This document shows, in pieces, positions 26,669-36,009 of a stretch of DNA of 64,000 nucleotides. The DNA comes from Pseudomonas siliginis (GTDB lineage Bacteria; Pseudomonadota; Gammaproteobacteria; Pseudomonadales; Pseudomonadaceae). The stretch lies in assembly GCF_019145195.1 (NCBI RefSeq), contig NZ_JAHSTW010000007.1, forward strand, positions 248,001 through 312,000, read 5' to 3'. The notes beneath the pieces are model-generated. The model did not search any database, was not told the DNA's origin, and saw only the letters and a list, made by a program, of their open reading frames with translations. Numbering within the stretch: position 1 is the first letter of the stretch; each line of letters begins with the position of its first letter. A program made the translations under genes and the position numbers.

Positions 26669-28033
26669 TTAGCGAACACCATCCTGACGCAGAGCGGCCG
26701 GGGTGAAGTCGCTGGTGGTGGCGGTGAAGCCGAAGTCATACGCCTGCTTCTCTTCGTTCTTCATGCCCAGTGCCAGATAGCGGCCGGACTGCAGGTCGTA
26801 GAGGGTTTCGAGGGCGTACCACGGCACTTGCTTGTCGTAGTAGTTCTCGGCATGCGCCTCGGCTACACGCCACAGTTGGCCGCGACCGTCGTAGTGGTCG
26901 ATGACCGCTGCCTGCCAGGTGTCCTCGTCGATGTAGAAGTCACGTTTGGCATAGATGTGGCGCTGGCCTTCCTTCAGGGTCGCGACGACGTGCCAGACGC
27001 GGCGCAGCTCGTAGCGTGCCAGGTCCTGGTTGATGTGACCGGCCTTGATGATGTCCGAGTACTTCAGTTTCGGATCGTCGAGCTTGTAGCTGTCGGAGGC
27101 GATGTACATCTCTTTCTTGCCTTCGAGCTTCCAGTCGTAACGATCCGGCGCACCGTTGTACATGTCGAGGTTGTCCGAGGTACGCAGGCCGTCGGCGGCA
27201 GTACCCGGGCCGTCATACGACACTTGTGGTGCACGGCGCACACGACGCTGACCGGCGTTGTAGACCCACGCCGAACGCGGTTCCTTGACCTGATCGAGAG
27301 TCTCGTGCACCAGCAGTACGCCACCGGCCAGACGCGCCGGCGCGGTCACTTTCTGCTTGAAGTAGAACAGGATGTTGCCCGGGTTCGCCGGATCGTAGTC
27401 CTTCATCTTGTCGCGGAACACGAACTGATCCTGGAAGTACACCAGGCTGTACGAGCCGTTCGGTTGCGGCGTGGCCTGGGTCACCAGACGGGTCACGCTG
27501 CCGCCGCGATAGCGGGTGATGTGGTTCCAGATCACTTCCACGCCGGTTTTCGGGATCGGGAACGGCACGGCGGTATCGAAGTTTTCCAGACCGTTGCCGC
27601 CGGACACCAGGTTGGTGCTGGTGGCGTTCTTCTTGATCGCGGCGAACACGTCATCCGGCACGGTGGCGCCACGATGGGACGGATAGACCGGCATCTTGAA
27701 GGTTTCCGGGTAGCGCTTGAACATCGCGTACTGGCCCGGCGCAAGCTTGTCCTTGTACTTGTCGACATCCTTGGCAGTGATGGTGAACAGCGGCTGCTCA
27801 CTGGCGTAAGGGTTGGACAGGAAGCCTTTGCTGTCGACGCTGCCGGCATTCTTTGGCAGTGGTTTCCAGGCCGGGATCGAACCGTCGGCATTACCGGCCA
27901 TTTCCGCGCCCATTGGCGTCAGGCTCTTGCCCAGTTTATCCGCTTCGGCAGCAGGCACCGCCGCCATGACGCTGGTCGCCAGCAGCGACAGGCCCAGAAC
28001 ACCGGCGTGGAACAGACTCTTTGTTATTTTCAT
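26669..28033 (-). CDS. DUF1329 family exported protein
   Basis: A 454-residue protein with a Sec signal peptide ending near AAVPAAEADKLG. The DUF1329 family is periplasmic or outer-membrane associated and resembles LolA/LolB-type lipid carriers. It nearly always travels with DUF1302, and often with RND or acyl-CoA genes. It lies 27 bases after the DUF1302 gene and is co-transcribed with it. The function is not established; transport of hydrophobic compounds such as fatty acids is a reasonable guess given the neighbouring acyl-CoA ligase. Confidence 0.86.
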   Translation of the reverse strand: MKITKSLFHAGVLGLSLLATSVMAAVPAAEADKLGKSLTPMGAEMAGNADGSIPAWKPLPKNAGSVDSKGFLSNPYASEQPLFTITAKDVDKYKDKLAPGQYAMFKRYPETFKMPVYPSHRGATVPDDVFAAIKKNATSTNLVSGGNGLENFDTAVPFPIPKTGVEVIWNHITRYRGGSVTRLVTQATPQPNGSYSLVYFQDQFVFRDKMKDYDPANPGNILFYFKQKVTAPARLAGGVLLVHETLDQVKEPRSAWVYNAGQRRVRRAPQVSYDGPGTAADGLRTSDNLDMYNGAPDRYDWKLEGKKEMYIASDSYKLDDPKLKYSDIIKAGHINQDLARYELRRVWHVVATLKEGQRHIYAKRDFYIDEDTWQAAVIDHYDGRGQLWRVAEAHAENYYDKQVPWYALETLYDLQSGRYLALGMKNEEKQAYDFGFTATTSDFTPAALRQDGVR

Positions 28034-28060
28034 AAATTCGTTCGTCCTGAAATGCAGTGC

Positions 28061-29950
28061 TTAGAAGTTCACGCCGAAGCTGAGCGCCACGAAGTCGCGG
28101 TCATCCACGGTGGTGTACTTGCCGTCGAAGAAATTGGTGTAAGCCAGGCTCGCGGTGTAGGTGTTCTGGTATTCGGCGTCGACGCCCAGGCTGACCGCTT
28201 TGCGACCTTCCTCGAAGTTGCCGCCAGGGCCTGGCGAGTAACCGCTGACGTCGTGGGACCAGGCCACGTTCGGCTTCAGGTTCACGCCGGCGAAGACGTC
28301 GTTGTATTCCCAGATCGCCCGACCACGGTAGCCCCAGGACATCGAGGTGGTGAAGCCGTCGTTTTCGCAATTGCGGCTGCGGTTGTTCTGCGGCGAACCC
28401 GGGCCTGCGCCGTTGATGGTGCTGTTGTTGAGGATGTTGGCGCAGGTATCGATACCGCCAGTGGCCGGCAACTCACCCGGACCGTAGACCGGGTCACGGC
28501 CATAGCGCTTGTCGGAACGGCTTTCCAGGCCACCGACGTAGGTCGCGCCGACTTCACCGACGAGGGTCAGACGGCTGGCGCCCATGACCTGATCGAAGAA
28601 GTGCGTGAAGGTCGTTTGCAGTTGGGTGATTTCCTTGCGCTCGTAACCGTGCAGATCCTGACCCGGCACGCCAGTGAGCAGCGAAGCGTTGGTCAGCGCG
28701 CCGCCCAGCGGACGCACACCGGCAAACAGGATGTCGGTGGAGTTCAGTTGCACAGGCGCGTTCGGACGGTAGCTGATCTCACCGCTCCACGCCGTACCGG
28801 TAGGCAGGGTGGTGGAGAAGCTCAGACCGTAGAGACGAATGTCTTCCGGGTATTCGATGAAGTAATTCGAATTGCCCGCGACCAGCAGCGGTGCGAGCGC
28901 GGCAAACGGCCCCGGCAGCGCGGCGGCAGTGTTGTAGACCGACTGCGGTGCGCCGGTTGCACTGAAGATCGGCGCACGGCTGTGGTAGTTCATGAAATAG
29001 GCGCCGAACTCGGTGTCGAGTGGCTCGAACATGTATTTGAGGGACGCGCCCCACTGACCGCTGTCGCGCGCGTCACGGTCCGGCCCACGGCGCACCAGCA
29101 CGCCTTCTTGGTCGACGTTCACACCGTTGGCGGCCAATGGCCCCAAAGCGATCGCCGGAATCTGCGAACGCTTGTTCAGTACGCGCAAATTGTTGTCGCA
29201 ACCGTCGGCAACGATGTCCGGCTGGGAGAAGAAGGTGCCGCAGTTGTCGACGACGGTCTGGTCCCATTCCAGCTGGTAGAACGCTTCGGCCGAGAGGTTA
29301 TCGGTGAGGCTCTGCGACACGTAGAACATGTTGACCGGAATCAGGCCTTCCTTGATCTCGGCGCCCGGACGACGGAACGCGGAGACGTCGATCGGGTTGA
29401 TCGAGTTGATGCCGCCGCCGATGAAGGTACTTTCACCCCAGCTCACTACCTGCTTGCCCAGACGCACGGAGCCCGGCTGATCGGCAATCGCGTAGTTGTG
29501 GTAGACGAAGGCGTCGAGGATCTGCCCGCCGGAGGACTTGGCGCCCTCTTTGCGGTTGCTGTCGCTGATGTCCTTGAACTCGCGGCTCTCGTCCTTCAGT
29601 TCGAAGTCGTACCAGTATTTGCCACGGACGAACACGCCGGTGTCGCCGTATTTCAATTCAAGGTCATGGATGCCCTTGAAGATCTTCGAGAAGGTTTCGC
29701 CGCTCTTGAAGTTGGCGTGACCGTCATCGGAAGTCTGCGACAGGCCGCGGCCGCCGTTGTTGACGCCGATGAGGTTCTTGTTCGGGCTCTGAGTAGACCA
29801 ACTGGCACCGATCGACAGGGACGAGTCGAACTGGCCTTCGATTTCACCGACGTTGAAACTGACGCCGAATGCAGGCCCGGCGAGCGAGGAGGCAAGACTG
29901 ACCGCCAGAGGCAGTTTCGCCCGGCGCCAGAACTGGTTAACTGAGGTCAT
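28061..29950 (-). CDS. DUF1302 family outer-membrane protein
   Basis: A 629-residue protein with a signal peptide (to about residue 29) and a sequence rich in alternating aromatic/polar strands. It ends in a terminal Phe (ALSFGVNF), the mark of an outer-membrane beta-barrel. DUF1302 proteins pair with DUF1329 partners, as here. It may form a channel for hydrophobic substrates; this is inferred. It is the first gene of the pair, with a GGAG site before the ATG at 29950. Confidence 0.87.
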   Translation of the reverse strand: MTSVNQFWRRAKLPLAVSLASSLAGPAFGVSFNVGEIEGQFDSSLSIGASWSTQSPNKNLIGVNNGGRGLSQTSDDGHANFKSGETFSKIFKGIHDLELKYGDTGVFVRGKYWYDFELKDESREFKDISDSNRKEGAKSSGGQILDAFVYHNYAIADQPGSVRLGKQVVSWGESTFIGGGINSINPIDVSAFRRPGAEIKEGLIPVNMFYVSQSLTDNLSAEAFYQLEWDQTVVDNCGTFFSQPDIVADGCDNNLRVLNKRSQIPAIALGPLAANGVNVDQEGVLVRRGPDRDARDSGQWGASLKYMFEPLDTEFGAYFMNYHSRAPIFSATGAPQSVYNTAAALPGPFAALAPLLVAGNSNYFIEYPEDIRLYGLSFSTTLPTGTAWSGEISYRPNAPVQLNSTDILFAGVRPLGGALTNASLLTGVPGQDLHGYERKEITQLQTTFTHFFDQVMGASRLTLVGEVGATYVGGLESRSDKRYGRDPVYGPGELPATGGIDTCANILNNSTINGAGPGSPQNNRSRNCENDGFTTSMSWGYRGRAIWEYNDVFAGVNLKPNVAWSHDVSGYSPGPGGNFEEGRKAVSLGVDAEYQNTYTASLAYTNFFDGKYTTVDDRDFVALSFGVNF

Positions 29951-30287
29951 CGACGCTACTCCATGTGCATTATTGTTATGGCAGTGAGTACTTTTAAAAA
30001 CGCTGTGGAGGACCGGGCGCCAGGGCTGCCCGAAATCGTTCCAGAGTTGCTCGCCCCGTTCAGTGCGTGTGCTCCGTTTTCAAAAAGTCCTTGAGCGGAC
30101 TATAGCCAGCGGGTGGTAGTGCTTGATCCCTCTAAAGTGTGATTTGCAGCCGCCAACCACTCTGGAACAGTCCTTTCGCCAGTCCGACACAAGTCGGCAC
30201 GGCAAGGATGGCTGATTTTTTCGATTTCACAAGCCAAGCGCTTGCTTGGTGGGTCTGGCGCGCCGGTTTCGGCGCGCCAGCAGGCAC
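29951..30287. other. 337-base intergenic region between DUF1302 and acyl-CoA ligase genes
   Basis: No gene is seen. The right end holds a perfect 9-bp hairpin TGGCGCGCC/GGCGCGCCA (30256-30264 and 30271-30279) just after the ligase stop. It lacks a T-tract on the minus strand, so it is a weak terminator at best. The left part (29960-30120) must carry the DUF1302 promoter and perhaps the LuxR regulator's operator; I could not fix a clear -35/-10 pair. Confidence 0.5.
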
Positions 30288-31970
30288 TCAAAGTGTCGAA
30301 AGGAAGGTGCTGTTGTTGGCTTGCCACTCGGTGATGTCGAGGCGAATGCGCTTCTTGTCGAGCTTGCCGACACTGGTCTTGGGAATTTCGGTAACAAGGG
30401 CGATCTGACTGGGGATCGCCCACTTGCTCAGGTGCCCCAGCTCGACGAACGGCTTGAGGTGTTCCTTCAGTTCCCGTGCGCCGATCACCTGCCCTTCGCG
30501 GACCACCAGCAAGGCAAACGGGCGCTCGCCCCACTGCGGATCGGCGATGCCCACCACTGCTACTTCGCGTACCGCCGCATGCCGGCTGATCAGGTCTTCG
30601 AGGTCGAGGGAGGAGATCCACTCGCCGCCGGTCTTGATCACGTCCTTGATGCGATCACGAATATCGATCACGCCCATGCTGTCGAGCGTGGCGACGTCGC
30701 CGGTGTGCAACCAGCCACCGGCCCAGAGCTCGGCCCCCTTCTGCGGTTCATTGAAATAGCCTTCGGTCAGCCACGGCGCGCGCAGCACCAGTTCGCCCTG
30801 GGTTTCACCGTCGGCCGGAAGGAAATTGCCGTCGCCGTCGACAATCGCCGCTTCGACCAACGGCCCCGGTACACCGGCCTTGATCCGGTAAGTGGTGCGC
30901 TCGTCTTCGCTGCCGGCCATCAGTTCGTCGTTGAGGTGCGCGCAAGACACCAGCGGCCCGGTTTCCGACATGCCGTACGCGGCTGTCAGCTGAATGCCAC
31001 GGGCCTTGGCGTTTTCATAGAGGCTGCGATTGAGTGCGCTGCCGCCGATGACGATCTTCCAGCCGCCGAAGTCGGCACCCTGCGCGGCCTTGGCGTTGAG
31101 CAGCATCTGCAGGATGGTCGGCACGCAATGGGAAAAGGTGACCTTCTCCTTGCGCCACAACTCCACCAGATACTCCGGGTCGTAGCGCCCCGGATAAACC
31201 TGCTTGAGCCCGAGCATGGTCGCCACGTACGGCAAACCCCAGGCGTGGACGTGGAACATCGGCGTGATCGGCATGTACACATCGTTGGTGCCGAGCAGCC
31301 GTACGCTGTCGATCGAACCCATGATCGTCGCCACGCCGATGGTGTGCAGCACCAATTGCCGATGGGTGAAATACACGCCTTTCGGATTGCCCGTGGTGCC
31401 GGTGGTGTAGAACGTGGTGGCGACCGAGTTTTCGTCGAAGTCCTGAAAATCGTATTGCGCACTCGCGGCGGCCAGCAGTTGCTCATATTCGCCGACGAGG
31501 TTCGGCAGCTCTGCGGTTTTCTCCGGGAGATCGCTCAGCAGCAGGGTTTTCTCCACCGTGGTCAGCTGCGGCGCGATGGCCTGATACAGCCCGACGAACT
31601 CACTGTTGACCAGCACGAAGCGGTCCTCGGCGTGGTTCATGGTGTAGAGGATCTGTTCTGGCGACAGACGCACATTGATGGTGTGGATCACCGCGCCGAT
31701 CATCGGAATGGCGAACATGCATTCCAGGTAACGGTGGCTGTCCCAGTCCATCACCGCCACGGTGTCACCGGCCTTCACGCCAGCAGCCGTCAGCACGTTG
31801 GCCAGCCGCGCAACCCGCTCGATCAGGGTCGGATAGCTGTAGCGCAACTGGTCGCGGTAGATGATTTCGCGGGTTTTCTCGTAACGGGCGCCGGACATCA
31901 GCAGCCGTTTGATCAGCAATGGATACTGGTAGGCCCCATCGGCCGGCGGAATGACCCGAGTCTGCAACAT
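30288..31970 (-). CDS. Medium-chain fatty-acid-CoA ligase, AlkK-like
   Basis: A 560-residue AMP-forming acyl-CoA synthetase. The P-loop-like A3 motif YTTGTTGNPKG (188-198), AYGMSETGP (A5), TGDVATLD and the C-terminal RIKDVIKTGGEWIS (A8) are present, and a lysine in KTSVGKLDKK completes adenylation. The overall sequence resembles AlkK of P. putida, which activates medium-chain acids. It would feed beta-oxidation. Its place beside DUF1302/DUF1329 and the LAL regulator suggests uptake and activation of an alkanoate-like substrate. Confidence 0.9.
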   Translation of the reverse strand: MLQTRVIPPADGAYQYPLLIKRLLMSGARYEKTREIIYRDQLRYSYPTLIERVARLANVLTAAGVKAGDTVAVMDWDSHRYLECMFAIPMIGAVIHTINVRLSPEQILYTMNHAEDRFVLVNSEFVGLYQAIAPQLTTVEKTLLLSDLPEKTAELPNLVGEYEQLLAAASAQYDFQDFDENSVATTFYTTGTTGNPKGVYFTHRQLVLHTIGVATIMGSIDSVRLLGTNDVYMPITPMFHVHAWGLPYVATMLGLKQVYPGRYDPEYLVELWRKEKVTFSHCVPTILQMLLNAKAAQGADFGGWKIVIGGSALNRSLYENAKARGIQLTAAYGMSETGPLVSCAHLNDELMAGSEDERTTYRIKAGVPGPLVEAAIVDGDGNFLPADGETQGELVLRAPWLTEGYFNEPQKGAELWAGGWLHTGDVATLDSMGVIDIRDRIKDVIKTGGEWISSLDLEDLISRHAAVREVAVVGIADPQWGERPFALLVVREGQVIGARELKEHLKPFVELGHLSKWAIPSQIALVTEIPKTSVGKLDKKRIRLDITEWQANNSTFLSTL

Positions 31971-32125
31971 AAGAATCCCTTTTCTGACTGCACGGTGTTG
32001 GCGGAGAGATTCGTACTCTAGTGCGCCTGCATGACAGTCAAATCAGCCAAAGGAATGATTTGCAGAGCCGTACAAATGCTAGCTTTGCGCCAGCATTTCG
32101 GGCCGAAGTTGAAGAAAACACGACC

Positions 32126-32218
32126 GGTGGGAGCGAGCCTGCTCGCGAAGGCGTCGGTTCAGTCGACATTTTTGGTGACTGTACTGGCGCTTTCGCGAGC
32201 AGGCTCGCTCCCACAGGG
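32126..32218. repeat. REPIN, family 1 (longer spacer)
   Basis: Inverted family-1 elements (GTGGGAGCGAGCCTGCTCGCGAA and its complement) are separated by about 45 bases, between the ligase and LysE genes. Confidence 0.9.
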
Positions 32219-32236
32219 ATTGATGTGTTCCAGTTC

Positions 32237-32866
32237 TCAATGCATCTCGGTGAACGCGATTTTCACGCCGAGAGCAATCAGCACGGCACCCATAGTGCGG
32301 TCGAACCAGTGGCCCATGCGGGCGAAGCCGGCGCGCACGCGGTGTTGGCTGAACAGCATCGCCACCAGGCAGAACCAGATCGCCGTCGCCACCGCCAGGT
32401 AAACGCCGTAACCGGCCTGCACGGCCAGCGGCGTGTGCGGGTTGATCACCACGGTGAACAGCGAGAGGAAAAACAGCGTGGCTTTCGGGTTCAGGCCGTT
32501 GGTGACGAAGCCCGAGGTAAACGCGCCCCGCGCGGTGCGTACGCCGGTTTCCCGGTGCAAGTCATCGGTGACGGTTTTCGCCGGTTGCGCGCGCAAGGCC
32601 TTGAAGCCGATGTAAAGCAGATACGCGGCGGCGGCCCACTTCAGCGCGTTGAACAGCACGATCGACTGCGACACGATCAGACCGATGCCGAGCAACGAAT
32701 AGCCGACATGCAGGAAAATCGCCGAGCCCACGCCCAGCGCGGTCCAGGTGCCGGCGCGACGCCCATGGGTCACGCTCTCGCGCACGACCACGGCAAAGTC
32801 CGGTCCAGGGCTGGCCACGGCGAGCAGATGGATCAGGGCAACGGTCAAGAACTCGGTCCAGTACAT
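32237..32866 (-). CDS. LysE/RhtB family amino-acid exporter
   Basis: A 209-residue membrane protein with about six hydrophobic segments and the LysE/RhtB signature ASPGPDFAVVVRESVTHGRRAG near the start, plus GLNPKATLFFLS in the middle. Members export basic or neutral amino acids and homoserine lactones; the substrate here cannot be told. It is monocistronic, flanked by a REPIN and a family-2 repeat. Confidence 0.9.
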   Translation of the reverse strand: MYWTEFLTVALIHLLAVASPGPDFAVVVRESVTHGRRAGTWTALGVGSAIFLHVGYSLLGIGLIVSQSIVLFNALKWAAAAYLLYIGFKALRAQPAKTVTDDLHRETGVRTARGAFTSGFVTNGLNPKATLFFLSLFTVVINPHTPLAVQAGYGVYLAVATAIWFCLVAMLFSQHRVRAGFARMGHWFDRTMGAVLIALGVKIAFTEMH

Positions 32867-32918
32867 GGGGGCTCCTTTGGGGCAGCTTGGTCAATAAAAA
32901 ATCTGAAAAGAACGCAGT

Positions 32919-33058
32919 CCTGTGGCGAGGGGATTCATCCCCGTTGGGTTGCGCAGCAGCCCCAAAAACTTCTGTCTGGCCCGCAGGCAATGATTTTGCG
33001 ACTGCTGCGCAGCCGATCGGGGCGGTGCGACGTTTCGCTAAATCCCCTCGCCACAGGG
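32919..33058. repeat. Family-2 inverted repeat (CTGTGGCGAGGGGATT type)
   Basis: The left end CCTGTGGCGAGGGGATTCATCCCCG is mirrored by the right end AAATCCCCTCGCCACAGGG. Internal segments GCGCAGCAGCCCC and GACTGCTGCGCAGCCGA also pair. The same element, with its inner portion, recurs at 46200-46350 and in shorter form at 41878-41988. Confidence 0.88.
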
Positions 33059-33152
33059 TTATGTGTCCGCTGCGGGGTCAGCGTAACGATTTGTTTCATC
33101 TGGTAGGCTCGGCAGGGTACGCCCTCCGCTCACAGCACAAAAGGTACAGTTG

Positions 33153-34118
33153 ATGACGAACACGCGCCGCGCGGTATTCCTTGATCACCCTTCGCTGGAT
33201 CTCGGCGATCTGGACCTCGGTCCGTTGCGCGAATGCTTCAGCGACTTGCAGCTGTTCGCCCAGACTCTTCCGGAACAGGTCAGCGAACGCCTGCACGGCG
33301 CCAGTGTGGCGATCACCAACAAAGTCGTGATCGACGCGGCCGCGATGGCTGCCAACCCGCAACTGAAACTGATCCTGATCAGCGCCACCGGCACCAACAA
33401 TGTCGACCTCACTGCCGCCCGCGCTCACGGCATCACCGTGTGCAATTGCCAGGCTTACGGCACGCCGTCGGTGGCGCAACACACGATCATGCTGTTGCTC
33501 AACCTCGCCACGCGCCTGGCCGACTATCAGCAAGCTGTGGGCGCAGGCCGCTGGCAACAGGCGAAACAGTTCTGCCTGCTCGACTACCCGATCGTCGAAC
33601 TGCAAGGCAAAACCCTCGGCCTGCTCGGCCACGGCGAACTTGGTGGTGCCGTGGCGCGGTTGGCCGAAGCGTTCGGCATGCGTGTGTTGCTCGGGCAGAT
33701 TCCCGGGCGCCCGGCTCGGCCGGATCGCTTGCCGCTGGAAGAACTGCTGCCGCAGATCGACGCGCTCACCCTGCACTGCCCGCTCAACGAGCACACCCGG
33801 CATTTCATCGGTGCCCGCGAACTGGCCTCGATGAGGCCCGGCGCATTTGTGGTCAATACCGCTCGTGGCGGCTTGATCGACGAGCAAGCGCTGGCCGACG
33901 CTTTACGTAGCGGCCACCTCGGCGGTGCGGCGACCGATGTGTTGAGTGTGGAGCCACCGACCCAGGGCAATCCGCTGCTCGCCGCCGATATCCCGCGCCT
34001 GATCGTCACCCCGCATAACGCTTGGGGCAGTCGCGAGGCGCGCCAGCGTATCGTCGGGCAACTGAGCGAAAACGCCCAGGCGTTCTTCAGCGGTGAGGCG
34101 CTGCGGGTCGTCAGTTGA
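33153..34118 (+). CDS. D-2-hydroxyacid dehydrogenase (HprA/glycerate dehydrogenase-like)
   Basis: A 321-residue NAD-dependent D-isomer 2-hydroxyacid dehydrogenase. The nucleotide-binding GLLGHGELGG is followed by the catalytic Arg (NTARGGLIDE), Glu (DVLSVEPP) and His (TPHNAWGS). The closest recognised type is glycerate/hydroxypyruvate reductase. The ATG at 33153 is used; an in-frame TTG one codon upstream is also possible. It is 32 bases before rsmC, likely in one unit. Confidence 0.88.
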   Translation: MTNTRRAVFLDHPSLDLGDLDLGPLRECFSDLQLFAQTLPEQVSERLHGASVAITNKVVIDAAAMAANPQLKLILISATGTNNVDLTAARAHGITVCNCQAYGTPSVAQHTIMLLLNLATRLADYQQAVGAGRWQQAKQFCLLDYPIVELQGKTLGLLGHGELGGAVARLAEAFGMRVLLGQIPGRPARPDRLPLEELLPQIDALTLHCPLNEHTRHFIGARELASMRPGAFVVNTARGGLIDEQALADALRSGHLGGAATDVLSVEPPTQGNPLLAADIPRLIVTPHNAWGSREARQRIVGQLSENAQAFFSGEALRVVS

Positions 34119-34150
34119 TAAACTGCGGCACTTTTTTTCAAGGAGCAGTT

Positions 34151-35149
34151 ATGGATCCGCGCAGTGAAGTACTGCTTCGTCAGGCCGAGTTATTCCAGGG
34201 TTCGCTGCTGTTGGTCGGCCTGCCCGCCGACGATTTGCTCGGGCGTCTGCCGAATGCGTTCGGCTGGTGCTGGCACGCTGGCGATCAAGCCGCACTGGAC
34301 GCGCGTTTCGAAGGCCGCAGCCAGTTCGGCGTGAACGTGCCCGAGCGTGAGTTCGACGGCGCTGTGGTGTTCCTGCCCAAATCCAAGGACCTCACCGATT
34401 ACATTCTTAACGCCGTGGCGTCGCGTCTGGCCGGGCGTGAGGTGTTTCTGGTCGGGGAAAAACGCAGCGGCATCGAAGGCGCATCCAAGCAGCTCAATCC
34501 GTTCGGCAAGCCACGCAAACTCGACAGTGCCCGTCACTGCCAGCTCTGGCAAGTCACCGTGGCCAATGCGCCTGAAGCGAAACCGCTGGAAAGCCTGGCG
34601 CAGACCTACGAACTGCCGCTGGCCGAAGGGCCGTTGAAAGTCATCAGCCTGCCGGGCGTGTTCAGCCACGGTCGACTGGATCGCGGCAGCGCCCTGCTGC
34701 TGGAGCATCTGGACAAACTGCCGAGCGGCCATCTGCTCGACTTCGGTTGCGGCGCCGGCGTGCTCGGGGCTGCGGTGAAACGTCGCTATCCGCACAATCA
34801 GGTGACGTTGCTGGATGTCGACGCGTTCGCCGCCGCCAGCAGTCGTCTGACCCTGGCAGCCAATGGCCTGGAAGCCGAAGTGCTGACCGGCGACGGCATC
34901 GATGCCGCGCCGATGGGTTTGAGCGCGATTCTGAGCAATCCGCCGTTCCATGTCGGCGTGCACACCGATTATTTCGCTACGGAGAACCTGCTGCGAAAAG
35001 CGGCGAAACATCTGAAAAACGGTGGCGAACTGCGCCTTGTGGCGAACAGCTTTCTCAAGTATCAACCGCTGATCGAGGAGCACTTGGGCGTGTGTGCGAT
35101 CAAGGCTGAAGGCAATGGTTTCCGGATTTACCGGGCCAAGCGCGGCTGA
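34151..35149 (+). CDS. rsmC: 16S rRNA (guanine-1207-N2)-methyltransferase RsmC
   Basis: RsmC (332 residues) methylates G1207 of 16S rRNA in the assembled 30S subunit. It is a tandem of a degenerate N-terminal and a functional C-terminal Rossmann methyltransferase domain. The latter has LLDFGCGAGVLG (SAM binding) and the SNPPFH catalytic motif near residue 262. The ATG at 34151 follows AAGGAGCAG. Confidence 0.92.
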   Translation: MDPRSEVLLRQAELFQGSLLLVGLPADDLLGRLPNAFGWCWHAGDQAALDARFEGRSQFGVNVPEREFDGAVVFLPKSKDLTDYILNAVASRLAGREVFLVGEKRSGIEGASKQLNPFGKPRKLDSARHCQLWQVTVANAPEAKPLESLAQTYELPLAEGPLKVISLPGVFSHGRLDRGSALLLEHLDKLPSGHLLDFGCGAGVLGAAVKRRYPHNQVTLLDVDAFAAASSRLTLAANGLEAEVLTGDGIDAAPMGLSAILSNPPFHVGVHTDYFATENLLRKAAKHLKNGGELRLVANSFLKYQPLIEEHLGVCAIKAEGNGFRIYRAKRG

Positions 35150-35194
35150 AAATTTGTTCTTGCCCAATCGGATTTGCCTAGGCAGAATCCGCTC

Positions 35195-35393
35195 CGTCCT
35201 AGGGGAGTAGTCTCCCACGAGCGCCAAGCTCGTCCGGCATACGTCAACATACTTGATCCTCAGATCATGGCGTATGCGACCCAAGCGTCCGCACCAGACG
35301 GATCGCAGGGTTTGACAAGACCTATGACACGCACACCTTACCCGGGGCGGGAAGGCTGTACGTGTCATAGCCGTGTCGACCCGCCCCTTAGGA
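35195..35393 (+). promoter_or_regulatory. yybP-ykoY manganese riboswitch
   Basis: Conserved aptamer loops are readable: GGGGAGTAG (35202-35210) and CAAGA (35316-35320). They are bracketed by a P1 helix GTCCTAGG/CCTATGAC (35196-35203 with 35321-35328, one mismatch). The 3' P1 strand overlaps TATGACACG (35323-35331), which is perfectly complementary to CGTGTCATA (35361-35369), an obvious competing stem. A second option is GGGGCGGG (35344-35351) with CCCGCCCC (35380-35387), ending just before the AGGA ribosome-binding site. Known members respond to Mn2+ and precede Mn exporters and GDT1/UPF0016 genes, exactly as here. Confidence 0.87.
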
Positions 35394-35401
35394 AATCCCT
35401 G

Positions 35402-35998
35402 ATGCTGGACTCGTTACTCGTTCCCACCGCAATCGTTGCCTTGGCCGAAATCGGCGACAAGACGCAACTGCTCGCGCTGATTCTCGCCGCTCGCTTTCGC
35501 AAACCCTGGCCGATCATTGCCGGGATTGTCGCCGCGACTTTGGCCAACCACGCAGCAGCCGGTGCGGTAGGCGCCTGGGTCGGCAGTTTCTTCTCCGACG
35601 CCGTCCTGCACTGGATCCTCGCCGCCAGCTTCGCCGCCACGGCACTGTGGACGCTGGTCCCGGACAAAATGGATGACGACGAAGCCAGCACGGCGCGCAA
35701 GTTCGGGCCGTTCCTGACCACACTGATCGCGTTCTTCCTCGCGGAAATCGGCGACAAAACGCAGATCGCCACGGTGATGCTCGCTGCGCAATATCCGGAA
35801 CTGTGGCTGGTGATTATCGGCACCACCGTGGGCATGCTGATTGCCAACGTGCCGGTGGTCCTGGCGGGTAACTTTGCCGCAGAGAAACTGCCGCTGACCT
35901 TGATCCGCCGCCTCGCGGCTTCGGCGTTCATGATTCTGGCGATTGTTGCGGTTTATAAAGCGATGCAGAGCAGCGGCTGGGTTTACCCCGTCTACTGA
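35402..35998 (+). CDS. GDT1/TMEM165 (UPF0016) family manganese transporter
   Basis: A 198-residue membrane protein with two copies of the signature EIGDKT (16-21 and 115-120), about six or seven membrane helices in two repeats, and an acidic loop (DKMDDDEAS) between them. Bacterial and eukaryotic members move Mn2+ and Ca2+; MneA-type proteins export Mn2+. The ATG at 35402 follows TTAGGA. The in-frame codons upstream lie within the riboswitch and are not translated. Control by the Mn riboswitch supports a role in Mn efflux. Confidence 0.92.
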   Translation: MLDSLLVPTAIVALAEIGDKTQLLALILAARFRKPWPIIAGIVAATLANHAAAGAVGAWVGSFFSDAVLHWILAASFAATALWTLVPDKMDDDEASTARKFGPFLTTLIAFFLAEIGDKTQIATVMLAAQYPELWLVIIGTTVGMLIANVPVVLAGNFAAEKLPLTLIRRLAASAFMILAIVAVYKAMQSSGWVYPVY

Positions 35999-36009
35999 AC
36001 TACCCAAAA

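Noticed and set aside
26453..29944. A very long open frame (over 1100 codons) on the plus strand
   Set aside because: It is antisense to the DUF1329 and DUF1302 genes, which have signal peptides, ribosome-binding sites and family matches. Its own translation has no recognisable domain.
30256..30279. GC-rich hairpin after the acyl-CoA ligase gene as a terminator
   Set aside because: The stem is perfect, but no T-tract follows on the minus strand; listed only under the intergenic region.
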